From contig BFEA01000068.1 in assembly GCA_003427395.1 (NCBI GenBank), positions 1,347,419 through 1,411,418 of the forward strand: DNA of 64,000 bases. The letters are read 5' to 3'. The position numbers and the translations under genes are program-made. Below, one piece after another: positions 53,335 through 63,385 of the stretch. The stretch's first letter is position 1. The number at the start of each line of letters is the position of its first letter. The notes under the pieces are model-generated. The model did not search any database, was not told the origin of the DNA, and worked only from the letters and a program-made list of their open reading frames with translations. This DNA comes from Chara braunii. Lineage: Eukaryota; Streptophyta; Charophyceae; Charales; Characeae.

Positions 53335-54540
53335 TGTAGCCATTGTGGGGAGGCAACGGTGGGCAATTCGTCACTCCAAAGATGCTACTTTAGCTGGTCG
53401 AGATTTAATGTAGCGAAACCACTTAATAGATTGCAACTCTTCTTTGTTTACATTTAAATGTTTCATCCATCGGACTTCTATTCAGTCCTTTATGTTCACC
53501 TTAGGACGAAGCATCCTGTAGGTAGATTTAACTGATAGTGTGTGAATCGACGTAGAGTAGGAGCGCCCCCTTCCATCTGCATTAGACCAGGTCCAGTTTT
53601 CTAGGTTAAAAGGTAAGTGAAAAATGGGTGTGTCTAGTTTAAAGGCTAACCATTTATCTTTAATTTTTGAACCCTGATCCGAAATAGTTGGTCCACCTTG
53701 AACCACCTAGTTTACTCTTGTGACCTAGGCTTGAGGAATCCATCTGCTTCCAGATCAAGAATAGACAAGAGGATGTCCCTTTCGTTGAAGGCCTCAATTA
53801 TATTCCCCACTATCCCCGGTTGTGCCATAATGGTCACCCAATCATTGGAGAAGAGTTTAGGCCCTTTCCAAAGAATTCCGACCCATTCCAAAGGGATTAT
53901 GTCAATATTTGTTTCGCTGCTTCCTTCTGATGATGACAGTACCGCAGACGCTCCTATAGGGTCGAAGGATCAATCCAATCCCTATTCTCACTACTACATA
54001 TATCTCTGATGTGTATAATTTCTTTCTTAATTCACCCTTTCCATGGCGATTCGATGCGATGAGGAGTACAACCTTGAGAGTCTTTGATAAATGTGTTGAA
54101 TGAACTTGAATCATGTTTTCCTTAAAGTTGAGTTTCTTTTTTTCGTTTAGCAATTCAGACATGAGCGACCTGAAGAGGTTATTTGGCCTGTCCGATAAGG
54201 GCCATATTTAGTGATGAGGGTAGTCTCATTGATGATCACTCATCCTTAAAAATGGCTCTTACCAGACAGGACAAACAACCTCTTCAGGTCACTCGTGTAC
54301 AAAGTGCAAAATAGAAAAAAAAAAAACTCAATTTTAAGGAAAACGCGCTTGTTGTTAAATAATGGTTGTTGACATAATTCTTCCCATCGCTCAGGGACTA
54401 CCTTATCAGGTACGGGGTCCAGGTTTTCATTAAAGTGATCCAAAAGGGGTCCCTTGAAAGATCTCTTCTGGCTGCTTGGAGGTCAGAGAGATCCTCCTGA
54501 CAGGTTTCTACCGAAGAACCTCTTGGAAGGGACACTCGGC
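53335..54540 (-). mobile_element. LINE-4: partial relative of LINE-3, minus strand
   Basis: Collinear with LINE-3 positions about 41880-42800: GTGGGGAGGCAACGGTGGGC, the linker (SIHTLSVKSTYRMLRPKVNI, PIFHLPFNLENWTW) and the thumb. Part of the element is absent at both ends. A MITE interrupts it between matches to the LINE-3 sequence at 42615-42640. Confidence 0.85.
54115..54344. mobile_element. Foldback MITE inside LINE-4
   Basis: Terminal arms GTTTTCCTTAAAGTTGAGTT and the complement of AACTCAATTTTAAGGAAAAC pair over about 30 bp. Inner arms (54164-54203 and 54251-54292, GACCTGAAGAGGTT with AACCTCTTCAGGTC) pair again. LINE-3 lacks it at the matching site (AATGTGTTG|TTGTTAAATAATG). A clear TSD is not seen. 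Confidence 0.9.
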
Positions 54541-54544
54541 TCGG

Positions 54545-55400
54545 CCTTACTTTCGGTTTGCTTGACGATGTGCTCCGACGGTTGTATTGTGCGCTGGCTG
54601 CGCCGCCGGGAAAGGGCAGCGATGGCAGCAGCCGGTACGAGCGTGAGGGTTGTTGCCTTCATGACGTCCGTGATCGCTCGTCTCTCTTCTGTGTTCGCTG
54701 GCGTTTTTCCTTAGTGCTTCGTTCTGTCTAGTGTGGTGGGCTGTTCTACTGTTGCCCCCTTCATCTGACAAGCGAGCGCAGTCACGATCGTTTCCAAGGG
54801 TAATGGTTACCAGGTCCCGTAAGATGTAGTGTGGTGGTGAGGTGAGGAATGGCCAAGTTGTGCTTTGCCATGTTGTTTGCATACTTTGCAGTCTTTCGCC
54901 GCAGGTTCCCTTTGTCTGGCCATGTGTAGGTGTTGGTTAGCTATATACTGGAGGCAAGGCTGAGGTAAAATGGCCTCCCATGAGCTATTGCAGTAGAATC
55001 AGTCAGCGGGATGTCTTGTCTCTCTTCCCCCTGGAGAGTCCATGTTCGGAATTGACGAAATGCACGGGGGATCGGCCGCATGGGTAGTATGATGTTTTTA
55101 TGCGTGCACTTGCTAATCGGAGGACCTTTTTTTTTTCGGTTCCCTCTTCTCTCTCCTCTGTTTTGTGTAGGCCTTCGTTTCTAAGCGTATGATGCATAGC
55201 GGAAGGTGTTGAATCTTCCTTTCCCTTCAGCGATTTTTCACGCTCAGAAGAATAAGGAAAAAATCTGAAGATTGGAGGGTCTGCGCATTAGGTCATGAGC
55301 TTTGCAGGAAAAATGTTTACAAAATTAAAAAATATTGTTTCCACCACGAAATAACTCATGGTGGCAATTCGTTGCATTTTCCATTTTCGCCACTCTGCCG
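54545..55400. other. Unassigned DNA
   Basis: No repeat or gene recognised. Frames around 54547-54882 and 55003-55197 lack family features. Confidence 0.4.
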
Positions 55401-55414
55401 GTTCTCCACACTTT

Positions 55415-56014
55415 GGGGCTCGCCACACAGGCTTTTTTTTTTTTAATTAGTAATCTATATTCTTCTCTCAATCTTCTTTTGTATATATTCTATCTCATCC
55501 TCTCGCTACTCCAAACGCGCAAAATCTACTCTGTGTCTTCGCCACACAGCCTTTCGAAACCAGTTCTTTCGAAAAAGTTTTGAAAGGTGTCAGATAGGCC
55601 GGCGTCGAAAGTCGTTTCGAAGAGATGGGATCCTCCCCCCCTGTCACGAGTGTTTCCTCGAAAGACCTCAAGTCGTCTTGTGAAAAGGTGCACTCAAAAC
55701 GGTCTATTGGCAAAAAAAAAAAAAAAAAAAAAAAAGAAGGGGTGATTCCAAGGGCCTGGCTCCACTACTCTCAACATGCACAAAAGACAAAAATTATGGC
55801 GGTGTATCTTTCCATGTTCTAGGCAAAGATTCACACTCTTGGTTTACACGCGTCGAGAGCAGTGGAGTCAGCCCCAAATCTGCATATAGAAAGGCCTCGG
55901 TGTTTCGAAAGTCTGTGTGCCGAGGGGGGGGTTCCTTTCGACGAGCAGCCTTTCGAAAAAAGTCTGACACCTTTCGGAAAAGGCGTTCATTCCAAAGGCT
56001 GTGTGGCGAGCCCC
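55415..56014. mobile_element. Foldback element with GGGGCTCGCCACACAG ends
   Basis: Left end GGGGCTCGCCACACAG and right end CTGTGTGGCGAGCCCC are complementary. Pairing continues (CCTTTCGAAA...AAAGGTGTCAGA with TCTGACACCTTTCGGAAAAG). The interior is rich in TTTCGAAA. The left arm is split by a retroposon at 55431-55538. A poly(A) run at 55711-55734 marks another insertion or an internal tail. Confidence 0.8.
55431..55538 (-). mobile_element. SINE-C insertion with 11-bp TSD
   Basis: TCGCCACACAG occurs at 55420-55430 and 55539-55549 around a T-leading 108-bp insert containing ATCTATATTCTTCTCTCAAT. Confidence 0.8.
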
Positions 56015-56124
56015 TGTGCTACGGGCAGCCCTCATGAACCTGTGCCAGCACTTTCCCGAATCTTCAACGTCCGGTTTATTTTGGCTGGCACCGTCAGCCA
56101 TTTTGGTCCGGTTGCCCCAAGGCT

Positions 56125-56200
56125 CCTAATTTTTTTTTTTCCCTAAAGAAAAGACATTCCATTTGTGCCAGAAACCCGGTCCAGTGTCCCTCACATTTAT
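56125..56200 (-). repeat. SINE-A fragment
   Basis: T-run, then GCCAGAAACCCGGTCCAGTG, TCCCT: the complement of the SINE-A head only. A long poly(T) follows at 56380-56404 with no recognised body. Confidence 0.5.
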
Positions 56201-56781
56201 GTCTCGGCCATTCGGCCTGGGCGAGGCACTCCCGGCCAAGTCCATCCCAACGGAAGTGAGAAAAGTCCGATTATTGTGAATGGTCCAACAAACAACAGCT
56301 AGCAAAATCTAACAAAATGTCACAGCATCTAACAAGGGAGGTATATGAATCCCCACATATTATTGTACTCATTCACAATTTTTTTTTTTTTTTTTTTTTT
56401 TTTTGTACGTCCACTCACAACCATGCAACAAGGTGCTAAACAAAAAGGTGAACCCAAGCCCACTCAAAAACCCAACAAAAAGGCTCCTAACTTTTTTTTT
56501 TTTTTTGAAGCCCAGGTTGTTGTAGAGGTCAGACTCTGGACATATGACAGTCACCTTCCGTAATCGGCCATGTGGCTATCACGATGGTCCATATAGAGGC
56601 CCCTATTCCTATGAGACTCCCTCCCGACCTACCACACTTTTAATTCTTCCTGGCGCAATCGTGATTCTCAAGTTGGCTGGGAAAGTTGGCTGGGGCCATG
56701 CACTGGTCTGTCGTTTTTCTTTTTCTTCTTTTTTCCTTCACAGGCACGGCCGATCCCGACTCTTTTTCATTTTTTTGGCCT

Positions 56782-56845
56782 GCAGCTGGGCTCCGATCTA
56801 TTGGTGGGGGGCTGCACCTTCTGATAACCGGGTTCAGTGTGCCAT
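56782..56845 (-). mobile_element. SINE-A copy, minus strand
   Basis: CTATTGGTGGGGGGCTGCAC and GATAACCGGGTTCAGTG, diverged. Confidence 0.65.
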
Positions 56846-56982
56846 ATACAGCCAATCAATTACAAATTCACAATGCAATATGAGTAGAGAGGCCATTACC
56901 GGGCTTTGGCTAGAGTCATTTCCGGAGAGATATTTGCAGTAGCTAATGAACATCGAAGGCTAGCATCTCGTAATCCATGGCA

Positions 56983-57092
56983 CTACCTTCTTCCCCCGAA
57001 TACAACGTACGGTCATTATAGCTGTATTTGGGGTGTCTTTCAGACTAAATACAGCTATAATGACTGTATGTTGTATTCGGGGAAGACGGTAG
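56983..57092. mobile_element. Foldback MITE, 110-bp family, copy 3
   Basis: CTACCTTCTTCCCCCGAATA at the left; the complement ends at 57092. Closest to the copy at 7071. Confidence 0.88.
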
Positions 57093-57162
57093 GACCTTGC
57101 ACCTTACTGACCTGACAGATTCTCTGTTTCTGACTGCAGGTTGATGTTTGCAATTGGTACAG

Positions 57163-57274
57163 TAACTGTCTTCACCTGAATAGCAGGGGTGGTCATTGTC
57201 ACTGTATTTGGGCCCACCTTCGGTCCAGATGCAGCAATAATGACTGGGCATTCTATTCGGGTGAAGATGGTAGT
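57163..57274. mobile_element. Foldback MITE, 110-bp family, copy 4
   Basis: ACTGTCTTCACCTGAATAGC at the left, and the right end GCATTCTATTCGGGTGAAGA. Closest to copies 1 and 5 (AATAG subfamily). Confidence 0.8.
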
Positions 57275-57304
57275 CAGAAATCAACAATCTGCGTAAGTGG
57301 GAGA

Positions 57305-57415
57305 CTACCGTCGTCGCCCGAATAGAACGCCCAGTCATTATGGCTGCATCTGGACTGAAAGTTGCCCCAAATACAGGTATAATGACTAGGTGTTCTATTC
57401 CGCTGAAGACTGTAG
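57305..57415. mobile_element. Foldback MITE, 110-bp family, copy 5
   Basis: CTACCGTCGTCGCCCGAATA at the left, GTGTTCTATTCCGCTGAAGA at the right. Confidence 0.8.
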
Positions 57416-57497
57416 CTTTCAGCTTTGCCAATGGTTTTGTATCTGTGAGGGCTACTGACAGAACAAGACAATCTGCTGATGAGTTCTCCGATACTCA

Positions 57498-58080
57498 ATT
57501 TTTTTATTTTTTTATTCTTTTATTTTGTAAGTAAGCTACATTCTTCTCTCAATCACCTCACACTACCTACCTGCCACTACTCCTTTTTTTTTTTTTTTTT
57601 TTTTTTTTTTTCAAAAAAGGGTCAGCAAAGGGTGCCGACCCTATTGGAGGGTTCAGAAATTCTGCCAGCCATATGTCTTGATGTCCATACAGTGCACGGC
57701 CTAAACCATGCATGGCATGTATAGCCAACTGCCACTACTCCTAATTATAGCGACTGTCATATCCGGAACCCCGTGGTAAGGCTCGCAAGTGGCATTCAGG
57801 AGGTCTTGGGTTCAATCCCTATTGGCCTCATGTATCTTCCTGGGCATGCTGGGCGCCCGCCACCTAGAGATACCACTGGTTCCCCCGATCTGCATTGAGC
57901 AGAGTCTGCCGATGTTCGTAAGGGGGGGGGGACCACCACCTGAGGGGAGGCACAGGGATTGGTCCTGTTGGCATGGTCCCTGATGCTACCAGCTGTCCCC
58001 TGGCCGGTATTGCCCCACCTGCTGGTCAGGAGCAGCCCCTTCATGTTCTCTCCTGAACACCGTTCTGGATTCTCCTTTCT
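57498..58080 (+). repeat. SINE-F tandem unit, copy 1 (contains a retroposon)
   Basis: The unit starts TTTATTCTTTTATTTTGTAA, then CTACATTCTTCTCTCAAT, CTACCTGCCACTACTCC, a tRNA-like head (TGTGGTAAGGCTC, then CTTGGGTTCAATCCC) at about 57772-57822, and the SINE-F body to CACCGTTCTGGATTCTCC. It repeats at 58103-58530. Confidence 0.88.
57584..57728 (-). mobile_element. SINE-G insertion, 13-bp TSD, with an empty-site paralogue
   Basis: CTGCCACTACTCC occurs at 57571-57583 and 57729-57741. Between lies poly(T), then GGGTCAGCAAAGGGTGCCGA and a unique body. The neighbouring tandem copy has a single CTGCCACTACTCC at about 58178 and no insert. Confidence 0.93.
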
Positions 58081-58102
58081 TTTTGATTTTTTTTTTTTTT
58101 AA

Positions 58103-58530
58103 TTTTTTAATTTTTTTATTCTTTTATTTTGTAAATAAGCTACATTCTTCTCTCAATTTCACCTCACACTACCTACCTGCCACTACTCCTAATTATAGTG
58201 ACTGTCATATCGGGAACCCTGTGGTAAGGCTCGCAAGTGGCATTCAGGAGGTCTTGGGTTCAATCCCCATTGGTCTCATGTATCTTCCTGGGCATGCTGG
58301 GCGCCCGCCACCTAGAGATACCACTGGTTCCCCCGATCTGCATTGAGCAGAGTCTGCTGATGTTGGTAAGGGGGGGGGGGGAACACCACCTGAGGGCAGG
58401 CACAGGGATTGGTCCTGTTGGCATGGTCCCTGATGCTACCAGCTGTCCTCTGGCTGGTATTGCCCCACCTGCAGGTCAGGAGCAGTCCCTGCATGTTCTC
58501 TCCTGAACACCGTTCTGGATACTCCTTTTT
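58103..58530 (+). repeat. SINE-F tandem unit, copy 2
   Basis: Near-identical to copy 1 without the SINE-G insert; the tRNA-like head is at about 58220-58270 with B box GGGTTCAATCCCC. Confidence 0.9.
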
Positions 58531-59070
58531 TTTTCACTTCTTTGTTTTCTGAAGGCACCCATCCATCCCTTTTTGTTGTCCATTTTTTCAGCCTTGGGCG
58601 CAATCCCTCACCAAACCCCACCCTTCTACCTCTCAATATTCCCTCGCGCACCCCCACAGTGACTCTCCTTTATCCTACTTTATTTGAGGACCATCACTCT
58701 CTGCTGGAGTAACCTGATCAGACAGTGTCACAGCGGTCCTGGGCAGCATTAGTAGACCCAAGAGCGCCTCCCTCATCCTGGGGTCCGTGCCTAGAGTTCC
58801 GTTCTTCAAGCTACCCCGGGAAATGCCTCATGGCCATCTGGGCAAGGTCCACCCTATGAGCGCCCTACTCTAAGCATCTCCCCCTGCCTAGTACATTTGC
58901 ATTCTGCACAATTCTGTATATTAGACTGTGTGGGTCAGCGTGATTTCTGTATAGCCTGTATAGGCCAGTCATCTGCTATATGATCGATCCGTATTTCTTT
59001 TCTTTTCGTTTTCTTTTTTTTTAAACGTCCAAATGAGGCCTATTAGTGGAGGTGATAAGAGCATTCCCCA
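58531..59070. other. Unassigned DNA
   Basis: No gene or known repeat recognised. Confidence 0.4.
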
Positions 59071-59156
59071 CTCGGCCTTTTGGCTAAGATCAAGTGTAGT
59101 ATCTGTTATGATCAGTTTAATATCTGATCCTAATAAAAAAAAAAAAAAAAAAAAAA
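59071..59156 (+). ncRNA. U2 snRNA 5'-end retropseudogene with poly(A)
   Basis: CTCGGCCTTTTGGCTAAGAT, CAAGTGTAGTATCTGTTATG, ATCAGTTTAATATCTGATCC match U2 snRNA from about nucleotide 9 to 68, including the GTAGTA branch-point recognition sequence. The rest of U2 is replaced by TAAT and a run of about 22 A. Such 3'-truncated, A-tailed U2 copies are typical of LINE-driven retroposition. A TSD is not evident. Confidence 0.93.
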
Positions 59157-59225
59157 GGACCCCCGTAGAAGATGGCTCCAATCTACTGGTGGGGAGCTGC
59201 ACCTGCTGGAAACTGGGTCCATCCC
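59157..59225 (-). mobile_element. SINE-A copy, minus strand
   Basis: CTACTGGTGGGGAGCTGCAC, CTGGAAACTGGGTCCATCCC. It abuts the U2 poly(A) tail. Confidence 0.75.
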
Positions 59226-59960
59226 AATTCACAAAGCAGGAGCCAGAAGTGAGTCGTAATCATAGAACGACAGCATTGATTACCCTCATGCGAGGGGATT
59301 GACTGCCCATGGGCACCGTCCAACCAGTACCCCTAGTCTACAGAGCATGAGGCTTCTCCCCATCCCTGCCGCGTGGCGGGAGCCCCCAGCCCGTCAAAAC
59401 CCTAAACTCAGACATTAGACTGAAACACTACTCCTAACCTATATGAGGCACCTTCCCACTCGCACAATATGGCCAATCACCATTATATAAAGAGTCCTTC
59501 GCTCAGGAATGTGTGGTGAAGAGTAGGGGAGAGAAAAGACACCTTCCTCAAATCCAATCAGGTGAATAGGAGTAATCCAAGTCAACTTAGGTCATGTTGA
59601 ATCATAGGAAAACACGGTAGCACGACCGATCACATGTCACACTGGTGAACAACTAAATGAAGAATCATTGAAGACTGAACTGATCAAGAAGCTGACAGAA
59701 ATTGGGCGGATTAGAGCACAACAACTTAAGTCAATACGCTGCCACCAGACGAAGCATGATGGACGAGGCAAGGAACTCGCACCATGAGCATTTGGACAGG
59801 ACCAAAACACTGCCCAAACTCGCCAATCACACAGACAACAAATTACCCATGGGATCAACCATTCATACGGTTGACCGTTCCACTTCAGCAAAAGACTAAA
59901 ACATGGCACATCATACACTGTCAGTGACCCTGAGAATTGTTGCAAAGGGTGAAGGATGCA
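59226..59960. other. Unassigned DNA
   Basis: No recognised element. Confidence 0.4.
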
Positions 59961-59964
59961 AGTA

Positions 59965-60739
59965 ACCAAATCCCTCGTAGCCCTAATACTGGTGGATGCT
60001 CCCACGATGGCTCGCTCTGGAAAAGCATCGACATACATGGCACCAACTGGCAGCTCCGCAGCGGAAATCAGAGCAGTTGTCATCGTTGTTATGGGTTGAG
60101 CAATGGAGTCTGTAGATGAATTGGAGATTGTTGTTGGTGGCATGATGAATGAACCTGATGATTGATTTTGAAGCTCCTCCTCGTCGCAAGATAATACCGG
60201 ACTGCACAGAGGAGTGATCGTCATAGTGGTTTTTGAAATTGGCAGCCCCCCCAAATCGCAGGATGATACAGTGATGCACGCAGGAGCAGTCTTCATAGTT
60301 GGAGTTGATATGATCGGTGTAGTTTCCAAAGCTGCATCTATTGACGGTGACGTACCAGATTGAGTGACAAGGGGCTGACCATAAACCGCCATGCTTGCTG
60401 ACAACACGTCGCCCGATTGATGAACCAACGCAGCACCCTGAGCATGCCCCATGTCTAACAAACTGTAGCACTGGTTCAGAATCTTGTATGTCTGGCGCCA
60501 ATCAAGCAAATCGTCAAGCAGGGGATTTTTTCCTCCTCTAACTCCCAGACCACCTCCAACATACTCTGTAAGGTGTTCTCCGCCCAGCGGACCTGCGAGG
60601 TCGCTCCCCCATCGACCTCAGTCCAAACCGGAGCCTGCTACGAGAGAGCAGCCACCATCTCCTCCAGTCGGCACCAGCCAGCAATCATCGTGAGAATCCA
60701 TTGAGCAGCAGAGTGTTCCAAGTCGCCTGGAGTAGCCAT
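59965..60739 (-). pseudogene. Unrecognised broken ORF (possible gag-like or host protein)
   Basis: ATG at 60737-60739 opens a frame reading GDLEHSAAQWILTMIAGWCR, LEEMVAALS, a TAG (60638-60640), then QAPVWTEVDGGATSQVRWAE and NTLQSMLEVVWELEEEK. At an A6 run (60525-60530) the frame must shift by one base to continue NPLLDDLLDWRQTYKILNQC and then a Ser/Thr/Pro-rich half. That half has a loose internal repeat (VSSCDLGGL and VLSCDEEEL) and fades after about 59965. The N-terminal part looks helical, like a retroelement capsid N-terminus, but I see no diagnostic motif. A host gene with an exon edge near 59970 is equally possible. Confidence 0.45.
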
Positions 60740-61225
60740 GTCAACTACCTGGTTGCCGTGCCTATCTCACAGATGTCACAAGCCGTTATTGATTACGCAA
60801 GGACGCCTTCCTCCTGTTGACCGTGAAATGCCTCCATCTCGCCCATGCTGCCACCTCACGTGATGGCGATGACATCAACCGGATCCGTCTTCCTCGGTCA
60901 CCATGTTGCCGAGGTTCAGGTCTCGTGACCGCCGGGCCCACCGGACAGTACGCTCCCCCACGCGCTCGCGTTCTATCAACATGCACCTGACCCACTTCAT
61001 TTTTCTCTTCTCTTTCTAGAGTAGTGGGGTCAACCCCTGCAGTTGCAAATCATCCATCTCAGCCTTGTGATATGTGAGTCTGCATACGACGTTTGCTGTA
61101 AGCGCGTGTATGTCTCCTATACCACATGATCTAGTATACACCATATGTTCTACTAGGGGTGGCTGCTTGTATCACCATCGCTAGTAAGTTCAGTCCAACT
61201 TATTTGTTAATGTATATATATATTT
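60740..61225. other. Unassigned DNA upstream of the broken ORF
   Basis: GC-rich, no recognised gene. A TATA repeat lies at 61214-61222. Confidence 0.4.
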
Positions 61226-61231
61226 ACCCTC

Positions 61232-61268
61232 CTGATGAGTCAGTGAAACTCCGATGAAACAGTTTGTC
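61232..61268 (+). other. Hammerhead-ribozyme-like core, probably degenerate
   Basis: CTGATGA is followed by a possible weak stem II (GTCAGT...ACTCCGAT), then GAAAC, a tiny stem III and GTC, in hammerhead order. The first stem II pair would be G-U, and stem I does not form with the flanking bases. Confidence 0.2.
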
Positions 61269-61275
61269 ATAGCCC

Positions 61276-61925
61276 CTCGTTTGTTGTCCTCTTCTCCCTC
61301 TCTGCCGTCTAAACTGCTGCCTAACTTGAATCCAGTAGAACCACCCTACTACCCCCAGGGCAAGGACTACACCTGGTGATCAGTCAGGTGCAGACCCTGC
61401 AAGCCCCACCCACCTCCTTACAATTTTAGGGTGGACCACACCCCTATTCAGCAGTCACTCCCTCCAAGGACTGCATTGTCATAATATTATAGCTGGCGGC
61501 GGGGGGGGGGGGAGGATGCCTTGATCCATTGGGTGATGTCCGTCTCGCTAGGTGTGGTCCAGCTGCCGAAGGCGGGCAAAATTGAAAGGCGCTGGCGACG
61601 AGAAAAAAAAACAAACCTTTAAAAGCAATGGACCTCCCCATTCGAAAATCAAATTTTGAATTGGGTGCCGGACATCACGACGGCGATGCGGGGTAGGTGG
61701 CGTCTATACTAGCGACGGTGGAAACGGGCATTTGCAGCAGCGCAGTGGAGTCATCGTAAGTCGTCACGAATTTGTGAGCGCCCCACGAAGGTCCATCGCC
61801 ATTGCCTCCTCCTGCCGCCGCACGTAAGTGTGGAGTTGAGCACATGTGGGGAATCTCATCGGCAACTTGGCGCTGATGTTACCATGGTCGTGGCGAGTTC
61901 GTAGGCTTTTGTATTTTCGTGGTTC
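61276..61925. other. Unassigned DNA
   Basis: A G run at 61501-61513. No gene recognised. Confidence 0.4.
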
Positions 61926-62384
61926 ATGAGCATTGCAACGCACGTGCCAAAGGAGGGCGGCAATGACGACGAACGTGCGAAGTTGACGACGATCGAGAAG
62001 ACAGTCGTGACGGCCGTGCTCTTTCGTTGTCAGCAGGAGAGGGTATTGGGCAGAATGAGAGCGCAGATTCGTGCGCGGAGGAGGAAGACACTTCATCAAG
62101 TCTCGGTTGAGGGGCTGGATAGTGGCCATCCCCGAGGCTGTAGTTCAGGTTCGCTGCGCCATGGGTTGCAGTGTTCTTCCACGAGCGACGCTGAGGTGGT
62201 GGATGAAAAGGAGGACGGGGGGCCGTTGGAGGATCTCAGGCAATACGATGGCGTGACAGAGGAGTACTTCCAAGAGAAGCTGCATATGTCGCCACCTGTC
62301 TTTCGGGCGATGGCAATTGCATCTAATGGACGAACGTTCGCGGGACACACTGCCGATGTCGACGTCGACTGCAGTCGGTGTTGA
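61926..62384 (+). CDS. Unrecognised ORF, PIF/Harbinger-like N-terminus possible
   Basis: ATG at 61926 opens 152 codons with GC-rich third positions. A basic N-terminal half (LGRMRAQIRARRRKTLHQVS) leads to an acidic middle and QYDGVTEEYFQEKLHMSPPV, FRAMA. The pattern E-E-Y-F-x-x-x-L-x-M-S-x-x-x-F resembles the segment before the catalytic domain of PIF/Harbinger (HARBI1-like) transposases. The downstream DDE domain is not present in the following 600 bp, so this is a 5' exon, a truncated copy, or a coincidence. Confidence 0.4.
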   Translation: MSIATHVPKEGGNDDERAKLTTIEKTVVTAVLFRCQQERVLGRMRAQIRARRRKTLHQVSVEGLDSGHPRGCSSGSLRHGLQCSSTSDAEVVDEKEDGGPLEDLRQYDGVTEEYFQEKLHMSPPVFRAMAIASNGRTFAGHTADVDVDCSRC

Positions 62385-62756
62385 TCCCTCGTCTTCTTTG
62401 TTGGAGGCCTTCAATAAAGGTCGGCCATCAACGATAGAGGATGCACACATGGAACAAAGAGAACCACGACAAGCAAAATGGCGACTAGGAGCAGCAGTGG
62501 CAACCTTTTATATAGGTCGGTCATCAAGGACACATACGACAGGGCCGTAACTCCATAACGACGGTGTAGGTCCACCGAACAGCGACGATGAAGGGAGCAA
62601 TCGGTAAAGGAAAGCATACGGCACACGCACTCTAACGTTTTCCATCGCCAACATAAGTGGGATGTGGGAGGGGAATCAGGTGAAATATTCAATTTTCCTG
62701 ACCGTTGAACCCCTTCGAAGCTGGTAGGATGCATTGACACAAAAGCCCAATTGAAG

Positions 62757-62936
62757 ATGAGCTCAAACAACGGTCATCCTCCAACGGTAAATGTTGGCAA
62801 CCCGTTACCTAAAATCCCAACGTTGAAGCCCGAAGATGTTCGTGCAGCCGCTGGAGGAACACCAATGGACCAACCGAAAAAACAAAAGTTGTCGAAGACT
62901 CCTGCCTTCGTCGTTCCGATTATTGCGGATCCTTGA
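62757..62936 (+). CDS. Small unrecognised ORF
   Basis: ATG at 62757 gives 59 residues: SSNNGHPPTVNVGNPLPKIP, TLKPEDVRAAAGGTPMDQPK, KQKLSKTPAFVVPIIADP. Codon choice looks coding, and PKKQKLSK could be a nuclear localisation signal. It lies 370 bp after the 61926 ORF on the same strand. A 7-bp hairpin (GGGACCT...AGGTCCC) follows the stop. Function unknown; it could be the start of a spliced gene. Confidence 0.3.
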   Translation: MSSNNGHPPTVNVGNPLPKIPTLKPEDVRAAAGGTPMDQPKKQKLSKTPAFVVPIIADP

Positions 62937-63385
62937 GCTCCGAGGGACCTTGTGAGGTCCCTTGCACCAGGGCACGAAATGTCTGGGCCACAAGGACGCT
63001 ACAAGGATTCCTCAAGGAAATGTTTCCACATTTTTTTCCCAATTTATTCCCCGAGGATAGGTGAAACGATCACATCCTTGTAGATTTCACGCGCCCAAGG
63101 ATTGTCTAACGAGCCCCTTATTCCATGAGGATTGCAATTAGGACTTCATTCAAAGGAGCACCATCCACCAGAAATACTCCTTGCGGGAATGAGCCCACAT
63201 GAAAATATACGATCAGATTCAGCGCTTAGGAATCACAATAAGAACTGGAGTATGGTATTTAGGAATCATTAAATTAAATTAAGATCATGTCCAAAGTGGA
63301 CTTTCGACTCTAATTTTTCAAACCTAAAAATTCAGCATATCACTCATAAAATTGAACTAGGAAATTACAATTGGAAAAACTAATT

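Noticed and set aside
60786-60995. Arg-rich 69-codon minus-strand ORF
   Set aside because: GC-rich shadow frame without motif; plausible only as 5' leader of the broken ORF downstream.
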